From Macrotrachela quadricornifera (taxonomy: Eukaryota; Rotifera; Eurotatoria; Philodinida; Philodinidae), in the NCBI GenBank assembly GCA_022393335.1, contig JAJEKB010017875.1, positions 34,315-98,314 of the forward strand: DNA of 64,000 bases, in the 5' to 3' direction. The position numbers were made by a program, and so were the translations under genes. Within the stretch, counting starts at the first letter, position 1. Every line of letters starts with the position of its first letter. The notes below the pieces were generated by a model. That model did not search any database and was not told where the DNA came from. It saw only the letters and a list, made by a program, of their open reading frames with translations. Shown here piece by piece: positions 37,001 through 51,200 of this stretch.

Positions 37001-37528
37001 AAATATTTTCATTGCGTAAGTTTAATAATTTTTTTTCAAAAGTTCAATAGTCTCGACGTCATATGATTCATCAGATTTATATGGAGATACACGAGAAAAT
37101 TTTATTATAATATAAAAAAGTTTTTTTTTTCAATCTGCGATCAACAAATTAGGTTGTTACATTGAGATTCTACTGGTAGTAGAACGTGTTTTTCAACAAC
37201 ATTGTGAAAAAAAAGAGCGGTAACAACGTGTGGCTACATCACTAAACAAGCAAGTAAGTAAGTATTAAAAATGATTCACAATGATCTTATTAATATCTAA
37301 GAAAGTGAGATACGACAGAACAAAGGATGCACCTCATAAAAATACTATCATCATATGATGACAACAGTCAAGAAAAAATTAGCCTTTTTCGATTTTGTTT
37401 TTGTTGTTTGATGAGGATATACAGAGCAGAAAAATAAGGTATTCAAAGTATTTAAAAACAAACTGACTTTGATGATAGGTGGTAACTTTTGTGATTCATC
37501 ACAGAGATGCACGGAGTACAGTTTTTTT
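34019..37528. other. Region between the divergent paralogues, left part
   Basis: It should contain the promoter of the minus gene. At 35450-35518 an acceptor-like attacag precedes an open stretch VTYAAQRQLEHLNTAFNDISSL with a stop. At 35560-35700 further coding-like words (NGRPPV, DGSTLDGRWYQFNLWPK) occur in shifting frames with TGA stops. These may be relics of a dead gene of unknown family. Confidence 0.35.
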
Positions 37529-37910
37529 ACACTCCCGTCCCGCCCCGGCTCGTGAACGTCTACCCCCATGACCCTCAGAGCCCGGAGAATTTTTTAAAAA
37601 GAAGCCCCGCCCCGTGTCAAGTTAGCCCCGTTATGACATTATATGACTTTATAAATTTTGATAATTTTGCATTTTTATGATGTCAAAATTGATTTAGTCA
37701 TGATAGTTGTTGAGATTTCACCTTCCTTGAGCAAATACACCACTTGCTTGGTGTTTACACAACTTGAGAGGGAATTATTTGTTGAGATTTCGAAAAATAA
37801 GACCATACTCTGTTTACAAGAATTTTTTTCAGTACTCATCCGCCTCGCCTCGCCCCGTGAAAAATCACGGTGACCTGTGGGGCGCTCCATGCCCCTGGCA
37901 ACTCTGACTC
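37529..37910. mobile_element. GC-rich-ended insertion of unknown type
   Basis: Two GC-rich patches, 37529-37625 and about 37838-37905, bracket an AT-rich core. The composition is unlike its surroundings. The patches resemble each other in direct orientation: an 'actc', then a run of cccgcccc/cctcgcc, then cgtgaa, a ccatg(a/c)cc and an actct/cagag tail. No coding region fits. It could be a non-autonomous element or a foreign fragment. Confidence 0.4.
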
Positions 37911-40340
37911 ATCATAGAACAACTAATTTTCGTTAAGAGGTAAAATGCATATTTAAATAATTTTATGTTATTTTGATGTCTCTATGCTTTGTAATATATT
38001 GTTCCACAGTGATATATTATCAAATTTGACACAATTGATGAATCTTTCATTGTTATAACTAGAAGATCTTTTGTTTTTAAAGGTTAAATATAATTATTTT
38101 TGAGACAGGGGCATCTTAGGACTCACTAAAAAAAGAATCTCTAAAGAGTTTTATTCCAAAATGCACAAGTGATGTAACAATTACACGAAAATTAATGCGA
38201 AGCCCGAAGGTCGACAACTTCCCAAACCATTTTGAAGCATATCTAAATTTTATTCTTGTTAACAAATGAACAACCTATCAGAATATAGAAGGAAGAGTGT
38301 TTAAGATCTGTCAATTATGCTCTTTCCCTATATCTATCACAGATTTTGCTTAAACGTAATGTAAAACTATTATAAATAATTTTATTGAGATTCAGATAGT
38401 AACATGAACAAAAAAACTTTTGCGTTCATTTACCGTATAGAAAAAAAATAATACCATTAAATATTTTGTATTGTAATGTGACAGAATGCCGTTTCTCTAT
38501 AAAATACATTGCAAATTTCATTTCGAGAAATTCAGTTTTAGAGCGAAGACATGCAGATTTTATATAATGGAAAGAATCAGCGATTCGAAAATGAAAGTTT
38601 TTGTAAAAAAGTGTAAAAATGAAAATTTTCTCTTTCGAACAAACTATAATGTGAAAGAAATCTAATTTTAATCAGAAGATGAACCTTTTCTACAGATATA
38701 AATTGGCAGGTTTGATATGTTTATATCTCAATATACAAAAAAATAAAAACTGTCTAATACTGTATTTCTAATTGCAAAGTTGACAGGTTGCAAGGTTCGT
38801 ATTATTTTTCATCTAATTATCTACTCGTGCATTCTCAGACAAAAATTTTAATATACATTCTGCGAAAAAAATAGTCAGATTTAATCATACGAAACAAAAA
38901 AATGGTATTGTCGAAGTAGTGAAAAACTCATTCATTATGACGCACCTGATAGTATTAAAAGGGGCTGGTAAATTTTCAGCATGGGAAAGTTCAGCACTAG
39001 GAATAATCAGTACGCAAACGTACTTCATGAAAAACACACCGTGAGACTCTTGGTTTGGGTAACAGCATGGCTGCAGGTGCTGGATGCGTGCTGGCTTTCT
39101 ACTGGGGATCCTTCTTCGTGTATAGTTTCCTTAGAAATTTTTCTAGATGATTGACTAATCACTAAAGTTTTGTCAAGCTTTGGAAAAGAGACTGAGATCT
39201 ACTTGATACATAATCTGACAGTGATTCGGTATGTAACTGAAGTCTTTGAAATATTGTAGAAACTCTGAAAATCCACATAAAGTTTTGAAATCACTTAAGA
39301 TTCAAATGAATCTCACATAGGTTTTATTCGTTTTCTTGTGGAACCTATTTCAAAGATTCTAGGGTTCCATGTACAGAACGTCAAATCATTTACCAGTCTA
39401 GAGCTTATTGAAACCAAGTGCTAGGCAAAAACTGTATGCTCGTGCTCATATTTTTTCTAGTGTCCCTCGAGCAGTCGAAAAAGCCATAGCTACATGCTTC
39501 AGATTGTCATTACGTTAAGGAGTAACACTACGGAAATAATAATCGAAATTTCCATTCATAGCATCTAATTAGCTTAAAACATATACTCTAATGATAAATT
39601 TCAAGTTCTATACAATCCTAGTTTAAAGCAATTCAATTACAACTCGAAATCTCTTTGGTTTTAGCAAGTCTTTTCAATTTAAAAATTCTGAACAATCTGA
39701 AGAAAACATATTTCTGAAGTATTAGCCTTGAAAGCGCTGGTTTTGAAAAGTTTATATGTTAGTGCAAATAGGAATGTCAGAGTTTTTAGTTTTGAGTTTC
39801 CTTTCTTTGAAGAATATGAACACATTTGATCTGAACTTTCTTACGCGTTTTTGAGCACTAGCAATATTTAGGCAAAACTTTTTTTTTCTTCTTGGATAAG
39901 TTACTTTGTCAGAGCAAAATTGAGTTTTCATCTTCACACACCTCGAGCCATGTAATGAGTTACTGGTAATCAGGAACTACATAGTGTATTTTGAAAAGCA
40001 GAAGTCCATATATTGCTACTGGTTGTTAAAAAAGACATCTATATCTGTTTTGGCTGTCTAATGAATGGAATACGAAACTGACATCTCTAGTTCCAACGTT
40101 ATTGTATCAATATGTGCCACATACATCAACGGAACGACTATTATAAGATAGAGGAATTTATAGGTAGATAGCTTAGTAAAAACATCATTTGACTTCTGCT
40201 TTAAGTTTTTTCTTTTTTCTACTCGAAGTCATTGACCATCTCATACTTATTATATAAAACCATACATTTCAGATTGGTATAAAATATTTTAATACAAGAA
40301 AACAATCTTATTGGACTGCTCCTGCATTATTTCGCAGTCA
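37911..40340. other. Intergenic stretch upstream of the SAM exons
   Basis: AT-rich and mostly featureless. A slightly GC-richer patch at about 38955-39120 has no inverted or direct ends that I can define. Confidence 0.45.
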
Positions 40341-40732
40341 ATGAGAGGGTGGAACGTAGACGATGTTGCTAATTGGTTGAGAGTAATTGGTTTTGAGAAG
40401 CAAATAAAAATATTCAAGGGTAGATATTGTTCTTTTATTGTTAGTGTATCTCTCAAACTTTTACATTAGAAAGAAATATTAATGGCAATGCTCTAATGAA
40501 ACTGACCAATAGAGATATTCTACAAATACTCATTTCATTCAATGAAGATGGAACAATTAAAAAGCCAACCATTAGAACAATACGTCGATTTCGAGAAGAA
40601 TTATCAGAATGGAAGACAATATACGGATTTTTGGAAAACAGAAATATTGCCAAGTAGGCCAACTTGTTTAACCGACTTCTATCTATTATGCAGTATTTAT
40701 TCTTGTTTAGAACATATAGTGCTTCGAAAACT
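40341..40732 (+). CDS. SAM domain, partial gene (three exons)
   Basis: Exon A (40341-40419) encodes WNVDDVANWLRVIGFEKQI. Exon B (40470-40653) continues with NINGNALMKLTNRDILQIL and RTIRRFREELSEW. Together they match a sterile alpha motif, a small helical domain for protein or RNA binding and oligomer formation; SARM1 uses two of them. The A/B junction is in phase through a 50-nt intron. A third small exon C (40694-40732, IYSCLEHIVLRKL) follows through a ~40-nt intron and ends at a GTGAGT donor. The start is unsure, since a cag acceptor-like site sits just before the ATG. No further exon could be paired. It may be a lone SAM protein, or a 5' part of the KH-macro-TIR gene 1.6 kb downstream. Confidence 0.6.
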
Positions 40733-41632
40733 GTGAGTACTTCAATTCATTCAAATAATTTTAATATCGAAAGCCTATCAATAAACATATGATAGATCAA
40801 GCCCATGAATTGTTAGTGACATTCTAAGAGTGAAACTAAAGCTTATATGAAGAAATTGTAGATGACTCCATTCTACTAATATCAGAATCAGTGCAAAATT
40901 GGCAAACGATTATAGCTGTTTCTCAATGTAGTGATTTGGTGTGCTTCGAAATGTAGTCCGCTACAGTTAACTTTAAAAATTTCAAAACTTATTAGCGATA
41001 CTCTTTAAGTTGATAACTAGGAAAGAACGAACACAGATGACAAAAGAAAACTGCAAAGTTGTTATACGGCTTTGACTAGATTTTTCAATCGAATTTATTA
41101 ATTACAACCATAGAACATTATTTTAGTTAAATCTATTTCAAAATAAAAGTAATGTATAGTTCAAGTAATAAAAAAACATAATTGATTTAACTATTGATGG
41201 ATATAAGCTTAGGATAGTTGTAAAATCACACCATTTTAAAGACAATGCGTAGAGGAAATCAAAAGATATAGATCTTATAAATTTATCTTTGCTTTAATCT
41301 TGAAAAAATATAACAATTTAATATTCAAATACAACTTGTTTCGATGAGTATTTTATTTGTGTTCTTCTTTTTTCATTCTTCTCATATATAGACCAACGTA
41401 TATTCATACAGAAAAATTCTCATTTCTACTTGATGCTGTCTTTACCAGTCTCTTCAATATTTTTATCTGTTGAAGATTCAAAAACTATGTTTTCCGAAAT
41501 AAAACTTACATGTTTAAAATAAAATGGGACAAAAAAACGTATTGTTTATCCTGCTCTATGCTAATGTCTGATAACTAGTCTAACTGTTAACTATAATAGT
41601 TAGTTCAATATGGTTATAGACAGGTATATAAT

Positions 41633-41791
41633 ATGGAAGAAACAGTAAAGCTATGTTCTAAAACTGTCTTCAACCAATTGTGGAACTATCTCAACCATTC
41701 AAATATTGATTCTCTTCAATTATACAATAAAGCTTCAAATGGCTCATATGAAAACATCGATAAAGCTGATAAGCTTACTATATTTTCTTGA
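41633..41791 (+). CDS. Small hypothetical frame, 52 aa
   Basis: An ATG preceded by a TATA-like gtatataat opens a frame with coding-like composition (EETVKLCSKTVFNQLWNYL, NIDSLQLYNKASNG) and ends at TGA. It lies between the SAM exons and the KH-macro-TIR start and could be an exon of either. No family is recognised. Confidence 0.25.
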   Translation: MEETVKLCSKTVFNQLWNYLNHSNIDSLQLYNKASNGSYENIDKADKLTIFS

Positions 41792-42246
41792 GATTTATCG
41801 AGGATTATTTTCAATTGCTATTATAAAGTTTGAACCCCTAGTAACATCAAATAAGCGAAACTTAAGCCAGGATAAGTGTGCTAGTTTGATAAGATAATTC
41901 TACGACTATAATGGACAGTACAAATTCGTTTTCATAAGAAGTAACATTTATCTTTCTTTCTATCAATATTCCATTACGTTAATATATAATGGACGTTGTC
42001 TGTACCATATAAAAGATTCTTTTAGAATTTTATAAAACTTTTCAATACTATTGGAGTAGAAAATATTACTATAAATAAATAGATAGTCAATAAATTGAAA
42101 AACCTTTCCATTCTCAAAAGAAAGAATGTTCTTAAGAAATGTAGATTTTGAGGTTTTATAATATTTGATTGAAGAGAAAAGATACAATGTAAATTTTACA
42201 CAAAATCAAATTGTGAATGCTATTTGAAAATCTCATATTGAACTGA

Positions 42247-42266
42247 TTTTATATATATCTATAAAA
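42247..42266 (+). promoter_or_regulatory. TATA-rich element upstream of the plus KH-macro-TIR gene
   Basis: ttttatatatatctataaaa lies 27-46 bases before the ATG at 42293. It is plausible as a core promoter, but the region is AT-rich, so the call is weak. Confidence 0.3.
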
Positions 42267-42292
42267 TTTCTTAAGTATAGTGTATATCCACG

Positions 42293-45200
42293 ATGTCAGT
42301 TCTACAATACATTCTACTAACCAATGCTGACGAATACATTGATAATGATTATCGAGTAGAATTTCAAATAGTTGTTTTCTCTCTTTTGTTAACTCCACAA
42401 AAGTTAATATACATATATATCATTTCAGCAGGGAAATTGATGAATTTTCCTTTGTGTAACAGTTCCTCGAGCCACCATAAGTTTTTCTTATTGTGTTTCT
42501 AGGCTAAACAACGACAAAATTCGAACAAATTATCATTGGTAATTATTCAAAGCAAAAGCGAATTAACTGGAGATGTCGAGGACAATGCTCAATACAAATA
42601 TTTGATAAATAATCCTATTCACGTTGAATTCTTTAAAAATCCAAAATTTGTTCCATATTTAATAAATTATATCCAGGAAGCATCATTTATGATTCCCATT
42701 CAAATTGAACAAGTATTATCAACAAATGAACAACCATCACGCTCTTATACTATACAATTCTTAGGAAACCAGCAACAAGCAAAGACTGTTTGTAACGTTA
42801 TCGAACGTTTGTTTAAAGCAGTCAAATCTAAAATATACCATCAAAACGAAGGTAAAGCTACACACAATGAATCAACATTTATCTGAATTTGAGTTGTGCA
42901 AAAACCTCTTCAAATAAGAGAGCATTTTGTCTCCAAATCGTTTATGGCTCAGTTGAATGATATACTAAAAGTTTCATAGAATAATTGGGACTACTATTTT
43001 TTTTACTTGAAAATATTTCGTGATTGCGTATCAGTTTGTTTTATAATAGCCAATTGAGTATAGATCATATTTTGAGTAACAGAAGAAATACAATTTTCAA
43101 CGTCACTATCGATATGTATCCCTAAAATATAGCTGTGAATGTCTATAAGATGAATGCTTACATTTCACCCTTATGCTTAATAAATGAAGAAGCCCCAGTT
43201 GAGACAGGTCAGTTATAAAAATGTTATTACTTACAATTATCTCATGTAACTGATGTTCATCTTCATTGAGTGGCGAATTGCACCACTTCTTTTTTCTTTC
43301 AAAGAACACAATAACTATATGAATAATAACATCGAGTTCTGTTAAGCAGACGAAAAAAGTATTTATGAGGAAATTAAGGATTGAAAACTTATGAAACTCT
43401 TCCATAAACAGGAGGAAATTCCTAGCATTAGCACATTTCTTCCCTTATAGATATACAATCATTGTCTCTCGCATTGACAATTGAATTTCATGAAACGGGA
43501 TAACTTTATCTAGTTTCACTTAGTTGTTCATAGATAAATCTCGGTTTCTTCCGATAAGGAATGAATGTATTTTATACTTTACAAGAATGTTTATACTGGT
43601 AATTATAGAGGATAATTTAACACAGTGATCAGTATTTGTTTTACATTCACATACTCATACTGTAGCAATTTTGATTTATGATTTTTTATCGCTTATAAGT
43701 CGATCTGTCCAACCGTGACGAAATCACATTTTTTTCACTTTTCTTTCTTCAATATCTCAACACATTCAAATCAAATAGGGGCAGATACTATCATAAGATA
43801 TAAAAGTCGGACTGCTCTACACATTATAAAAGTTTCATTTCATCTCGCCTTTCTTTCATAGTTTTATAATTGAAATATATGACCGTGACGGACTCACCAA
43901 GTTTTAAATATGATGAGAAAGTCAGATAATAAGTTATATATAGAAAAAAAATAATTCCAAAAGTATAACAACGTGGTCTTCATAAGTGGAAAAAAGTCTC
44001 GTGACGGAATCACCATAAGGAATGAACTACTTTTCAAATGTACATAACTTTCTTAAGGGGCGACAGAACTTCGATCTTTTGCTATAGCTAGGAAACCTAA
44101 CCAAGACAGTTTTTGAACATATAATTAATTTTGAAAAAAAATATTTGTCTGTATAAAATGTTCCGAAATAAAAGCTCATGCTAAATATTAATTTTCATCG
44201 ATTCAGAGTGATATTTGTTTGGCAGCATTTTTTTTCTAAAATGTACAAAGCTATTCAGATAAAAACCATGTTTTTATGAGTTATCGATCAGGCTCTGCAG
44301 CATGGTTGTATTCCTTTTGTTTATTTTTGTGGTTCAATTTTGCTGACAGAGGTGGACCGTTACTTAAGAAAATCTTCAAGCGACTGAAGAATATAGCAGT
44401 AACTGAGCAATAATTATCAGTTATTTAGGAAATCAAGAGTACCATTTATATCTGGATTAATGAAAGCTACCAATTTTCTTTGTCAAAGAAATAGTTTACG
44501 ATTGTGTTTAAAATGTTTATTATATAGTTTTCCATTAATTTGAAAAATTTTATTTAAAAATTTTTAGTTAAAACCTGGTTACGTAATCCAAGAGCAATTT
44601 CTATTATACAATCAATTATGGATAATCAAAATAATCTTTTTACTGTCTGCCAAACAAGTTATGAGCCCTGGAAACTGTTAAAAGTTTCATATTTTAACGA
44701 AAAAAACTTTAATCATTTTGAAAATTCTATTGGAATTGATCAAATTATTGAAAATAACATTCTACGAATAGTATTCTTCATACACTCAACAGTGAAAAAT
44801 AAACGAAACATACAATTCCAACAAGAATTAATCGATATACTGAAACATCATGATCAAGAAAATCAAATGAGTTGTTCTATTCTTCACAATACTACTATCC
44901 CCTTTATGACACGCAACCAAAAACAACAACATATACAAATATTTGGTTATTTCAAATTAGTCAATAATCTCGTGCAAAAAATTGAAAATTTAGCCAATAA
45001 ATATTGTTTAACAAAATATCAATTGGATGAAATTTCTTCAACAGAAGTTAGTTTTTTTTCTCTCTATTCATACAAACTAAAATTTTAAATCAAAAAAATA
45101 GTTTTAATCTATAAATCATTTAATATTCTCATGTACGATATTCAAAATATCCTCAGATATTTTATATGACGTATAGGATGAATTATGGTATCATACCAAT

Positions 45201-48200
45201 ATTCTAAATTGAATTTTGCATTGACACCATAAACTTACTTGAAAAAGTTCAGACTAAAAGACTATGATTGGAGTTTTATTTTACCATAATTTTCAAATTA
45301 TATCTTAAGAATTTTAATTGAAATAGATAAAATCGACTCGATTTGTTGTCTTTATTTTATATTTTAATATCTCGCTTTATACTTATATCAAGTATTACGT
45401 GAGATATAAATCAAAATTTTTAGACACTTAGTATTTCCTTGAGTAGTTTAAATCAAATTTTAATCATTTACCGTGGGAAACTGTTTTATGAAAGAATGTG
45501 ATAGTGTTGTTAGATCTAGATCATTCGTTGCACCTGAAAATGTAAAGTAGCGAAATAAATGTCAGTGGTAGTATTGCCAGTAGCGCTATGATCTTAGTTT
45601 GTCGTTATACAGAGGTTGAGATTTGAATAAAAATCTTTTTTGACCCATAAAGTGTCGATATGAAGAAATTCAAATCTAGTTTTTTGAAGATATTCGTTTT
45701 AAATACTCTTTTTTTTAATTGAAAAAAAAATGTGTAAAATGATCGGATTTGTTTATGCAACGATACCAAATTCCTTCACATTAATTACTTTAATAACCTT
45801 GCGATATAAACAAAATTGAAATGAATAAAGCTGAACAATAGGAATGATACATTGTATTTCCTGGAAACAATAAAGCATTCCGTCACAAATACAAAACTGC
45901 CCGATATTAGCAGGTTGTACAGAATTTTTACAGTGGATTGCTTCTCGAACTTGACAGTTTGTGTAAATATAAATTACTCTACGTGCGAAAAGAGAACTTG
46001 TGTCTAATATAAGAAAAAATTTTTAACACTTTTGTCCCCGAAGATAACCATGTTGGAGACGATTGTTCTGAATAAGACTGTTTCACAGAAAAAACTAACT
46101 ATGCTAGAAATTTTTCTAAGTTAATCGCTGCTACACACTTGTTATTTTTCTCGTAGGAGAAAACTTCTTTTTATTATATTTTCCAGAAGGAAAAAAGTAT
46201 TGTGACAATTCTTAGCAATTTTACTGTTGGAGATAACTACGCTAGTAACGACTGCTTGAAAATAAAGCTATGCAAGAGGTAATAAGTAATAAAATTGTCT
46301 TGAAAACAAAAATATCATGGTATCTTTTAGATCGAGTAAGCTCACGCTGTTACCTCTGCGCAAACCAAAAATTTTTAATATCTCTTCAAAATTTCCTGGC
46401 TAAACCTATCGTTTTAGAGGAGATCTTGAATAAAATATAGCTGACTTCTTCAGCTTGCCACATAACTTCATGTTTTCTACCAAAGAAATTTTTTTAAATA
46501 TTATTTAGAAGTCTACAGTTGCTACAGTTTCCCATTTTAATAGGACCTGAAAAATGGAAAAAGTGAGTTCTCGCATACAAAAGTTTTCTTTTTATCTACA
46601 TTATGGCTCCTCAAAAGACTATAAGAGTTCGTCAAAAATTTGAATAGAGAAAACCGTTGTTGAATTTATATTTTTAAATTTTAGGTTGACTATCTTGTAA
46701 ATGTTTGTCACCGAGAATTGAAGGCGATTGAAAAAGAATTCAAAAACGATAGTATACAATTTCGTATTCGACAACACGCATTTTATGCACCATTACAATT
46801 GAAAGAAGAAATTGAATCTCGTATAAAAACTTTATTATCACAGTTAACAATGAGCACATTTAAAACTATGGAACTCTATTATGATATTGCCAATAAAGCA
46901 AACATTATTTTGAAAGCAATTGCTCGAAATAATCGTTGCCATTATGATTGTCAAATTGAGACAACATTAAAGGCATGTACAATACCAAGAGCAATTGAAA
47001 CTGCATCGACAAATTATTCTCTTTCAAAATTGATTATCGAACAATCAGATTTATTCTGTTCATCACCTATGGTCCATCAACAAGCAATATTGACTAAGGG
47101 ATCACTCGAGGTTCTTATTGGTGATATAGCCACACAACAGGTAAGATAATCATCTGACAGTGATGAAATTAATCTGTTATTTTATTATTTTTTATTACTC
47201 TATTTTAAAATATTTTAGGTCGATACAATTGTTATTCCATCCATGTTATGCGGATTGAAAGAAAGTCTACTTGAACGAGCTGGTGAAATTGTGCAGCAAC
47301 GATCAGAAAAAATCGGGAAGAATTCAATGCCATTAATTACTGAAACAACAGCTGGAAGATTGAACTGTAAAAAGATTCTATTTGTGAATTGGTCATTATC
47401 GCCAACGATGGTGACTGACGATCAAAACAGTTTACATGAATCTGTACGAACATTCATTTCAAAGGTCATCCAATATGTTGTTATGCAAAATCAGCAGTCG
47501 AATACAGAAGCTCAAACAATTGCATTTGCAGTTCCCGATTCATGTACTGATGAAAAAACTTTGGCTGAAGAAATGATTTATGAAGCACAACATCAGATAC
47601 AATCAACAAAATCAACATCATTAAAAGTTTCATTCATTCTATTACCAGATCAACAAACGTTGCATCAACAGTTTTTAAACATAATTTCAACAATGCAAAC
47701 AAATAATAATAATTATGGACTTATTTTTTGTCCAACATCAAGTGAGATAATGTTAAACTGGTTTTTGAGTTTCTGCTCGATATATTTATTCATTTCAAAC
47801 AGTATCATCATTACACAGATATCTAAAGTTCTAATCTTTTTATACTAAGACTGTTCATTCTAGTAACAATTTTCATATTATCGTCTGCATTGTTAAATGT
47901 TACGATTTAATCTTATATTAAACCAACGTAAAAAAGACGTGACTTTTGATAAGAGTGTGATCTTTTATACAATAGGTTCTATAGAAGACTTACTATTAGT
48001 ATCTTTGAGGAATGCTCTACGATAGATTTTTCAGTAGTTCCCTTACATTTCACAAATGCTAGAAAATTGTCAAGGTGTATACAACTATCTTACTATCGAT
48101 TTGTTGTTTCAACTTTAGTATGAGTGAAGAAATTGTTTACTACTATTACATCTAACATCTGCTTCTTGTAGAAAAGATTAATCAAGTTAAATTTGATAAA

Positions 48201-51200
48201 ACAATAAACACCATAATTCTACAACATGTGACAGTATAAATGACTATTCGTTATAGTTTTAGAAACTTCTTACATTTCTTATATAGAACGATGATCTTCT
48301 TGAGTGACTTCTTTGTAAAAATCTATGAAAATCTCTAACTACATTGAATAACTCAAGAACAGATGATTAATTGATCAAATTGAATATGGTTTTTCTTTCA
48401 TTTGTTTAAGCTATGACAATAACATTGACATCATCAAAAAAAGAATATATAACAAAATGTCAAGAAAAACTAAACAATTATTTGAGACGATGTATGCATC
48501 GAATAGAATTGAATGGATTCAATTATTGGAATCAATATTTAATAAATGCCTTTTATAAATATTGTGATGACAGATGCGTTTTACTGGAAGTTAATAATGA
48601 TCAACAAATCGTATTAACAGGATCAATTACTAGTGTATATCAAGCAAAACAAAAATATGATGTAATAGTTAAATTAGTTAAACAGAAGATACATTTGCAA
48701 CAATCGTCAATTGAAACATCACGATCAATGTCGGTTGTTCGACGTCTAACAAAAGATTCTACATCAACTACTGAACCTTACACATTTTATAATGTCATGT
48801 TAAGTTATTCACAAAAAGATTTTATTTCATCTCGTCATTTAGCGAATCGTCTTATTGATGAAGGTTTTTCCGTATGCTGTCATTCTAATGAAGTAACTGG
48901 TCAGAATGATACATTATTGAAAATCAATCAATCTGATTGTGTTATTCTTTGTATTAGTAAAAATTATTTTGAGGATGAACAATGTGAAAAAGAAGCTAAT
49001 TATGCTAATCAAATTGGAAAACAAGTTATTCCTGTTAAAATTCAAAATTGTACAACAGTTGATTGGTTACGACCAGTGATTGGAAATCATTGCCCGTTTC
49101 ACATGTTCGGATCGGAAAATCAATTTGATTTAGTATTTGACAAATTATTGCTGAAAATAGTGAGTATTATTTCTTTTAATATATTGCTGAAAAACACTAT
49201 CTACTATTAATACTTTTCCTATAGCTTATTACAAAATCAATATCAATCATTTTTCTTATATACAATACTCCGAAAAATAGTTAAATAAGTTCTTCGAATG
49301 AAACATTTGTAGGCTAAAACAAGACATTGCGCGTTATATAGGACAGTCCAACAAGTCAAGAAAAGACTATCTCACTAAGAGTTTCTTAACGACATTGTCT
49401 ACCTCGTTATGTTTAATCTTGCGAATATATTTTTTGTTAAAAATTGCGTATAAATATATGCGCTCATTTATTTCACAGTTGAAGAGTATTGTCTAATCAA
49501 AACAATTGTCTTCGTAAAAAAATAAAGAATCCTAATCATGCTTAAATATGTTTACTAAATTGTTTTTCAACCACGCTACTTGCATTTTTTATTTTGTATT
49601 TAACCCTCTTTTGTTTTCATTATTCATTCACATTACTTCTCATCAAAGATCGTTAGATTTACTATATTATAATCGACATAATAAGTACTACTGAATCTAC
49701 AGTTTTGCTATTATTTAAATATTAGATGATTTTGATATCTAATGTGTTTTTGAATTGAACAAATATTGATCGGCATCCACATAATCTGTTTCTTAGGCCT
49801 AGTCAGTTTATTCACTTAGTAGATGCGATCAAATCATTGTTTCTTATTAGTCACTAATCAGTTTTTATTTTTGTTCTATCATTTCCATACGTTGTATATT
49901 ATATGATACCTATTACCGAGCACATTTCTCAGCATAGCTAAAATCTCTTAAGGAACATTAAAACTTTTCTAAGAATTTTACGTCCATAGGTAATATAGAA
50001 GTCAAGTAGATTCTATTACTTTATAAATGAATCTATTTGGTTAAGATTATGCTTAACTAAAATTTCATTTTCAAATAGAATTGATCTTTTCTTTTTTAAT
50101 GATTGTTCTACTTTCTCAGAGACAGTCTTGATTTATTTCAAAAACACAGAATTCATCAAAAATAGTATATTAAATCGTTTCAAGTCAATTTATAATAGAT
50201 ATACTAGTTTTACCAATCAACGAACATTGAAAATTTCTTCATAAAACTGTAAATTATCATTCATTGACATTAGATCTTCATTTAGTTTAGGGATACTAAC
50301 CATACATCGTGATGAACTAATTTTTATTCAGAAAATAAGAAGGCATGTCAACGAGCATTAAAAATTAGGCTAACAGATTGATTATTAGATATATGAAACC
50401 GTTTTCTATCGTCTTTGTAGAAAATTTCTAAATTTCTGTAAACGAACAGTTTTGGTCTAACTATAGATAGAAGAGATCTGAACTGTTCAAATATACGTTA
50501 GAACCATGTTCCATGAAATCACTTGTAAATATACTATATGTATCATCTAAATTTGTATGAGGCTATATTGGTGTATTTTAGTTTCAATATACAATCCCCG
50601 ACGATATCTCTTCGCTTGAACAATCATCTAGTCGAGCGAGTAAATTGGAAGAAAAAGATGCAACTATACACGATGAAAACAATGCAAAAATCCCTACCAT
50701 ACTTTTACTTGAACAACGAACAATAATTTATCCAATGAATGTAAATAACTTAAGCAATTTGGAAAAAACCAAGTTCGATAACGATGAAAAGAAAATTATC
50801 ATTGAAAATGTAGAAGATATTATTCATGAAATAGAAAATGATTACAAAGAATATATGATAAACAATCAATATGAACGAGATACTCAAAGTACGTAAAGTT
50901 ATTAAAAATGATCTTTGTCTGTTTCTTTGTTTCAGTTTCCTTAATTTGTATCATATTTAGATAATCATGAATATGAAGAAAGAAAAAGTCAAATGAAACA
51001 CCAAATCTGGTTAGACAAAGGAATATTATCATATAAATATTGGTTGGAACAAGCTTCAACTCTAAAAACTGAACAAAATGCTTACCCATTTACAATTTCT
51101 GGTGATATTAATGATACCATATTTCCGACGTTGAATGGAGTTTTACAAAATCCAAATCTATTACTTCGATCCTATATAGAAAAATCTTCACCATGGACAA

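Noticed and set aside
43106..43405. 99-codon minus-strand frame
   Set aside because: It lies in an intron of the plus-strand KH-macro-TIR gene. The residue mix is typical of random AT-rich frames.
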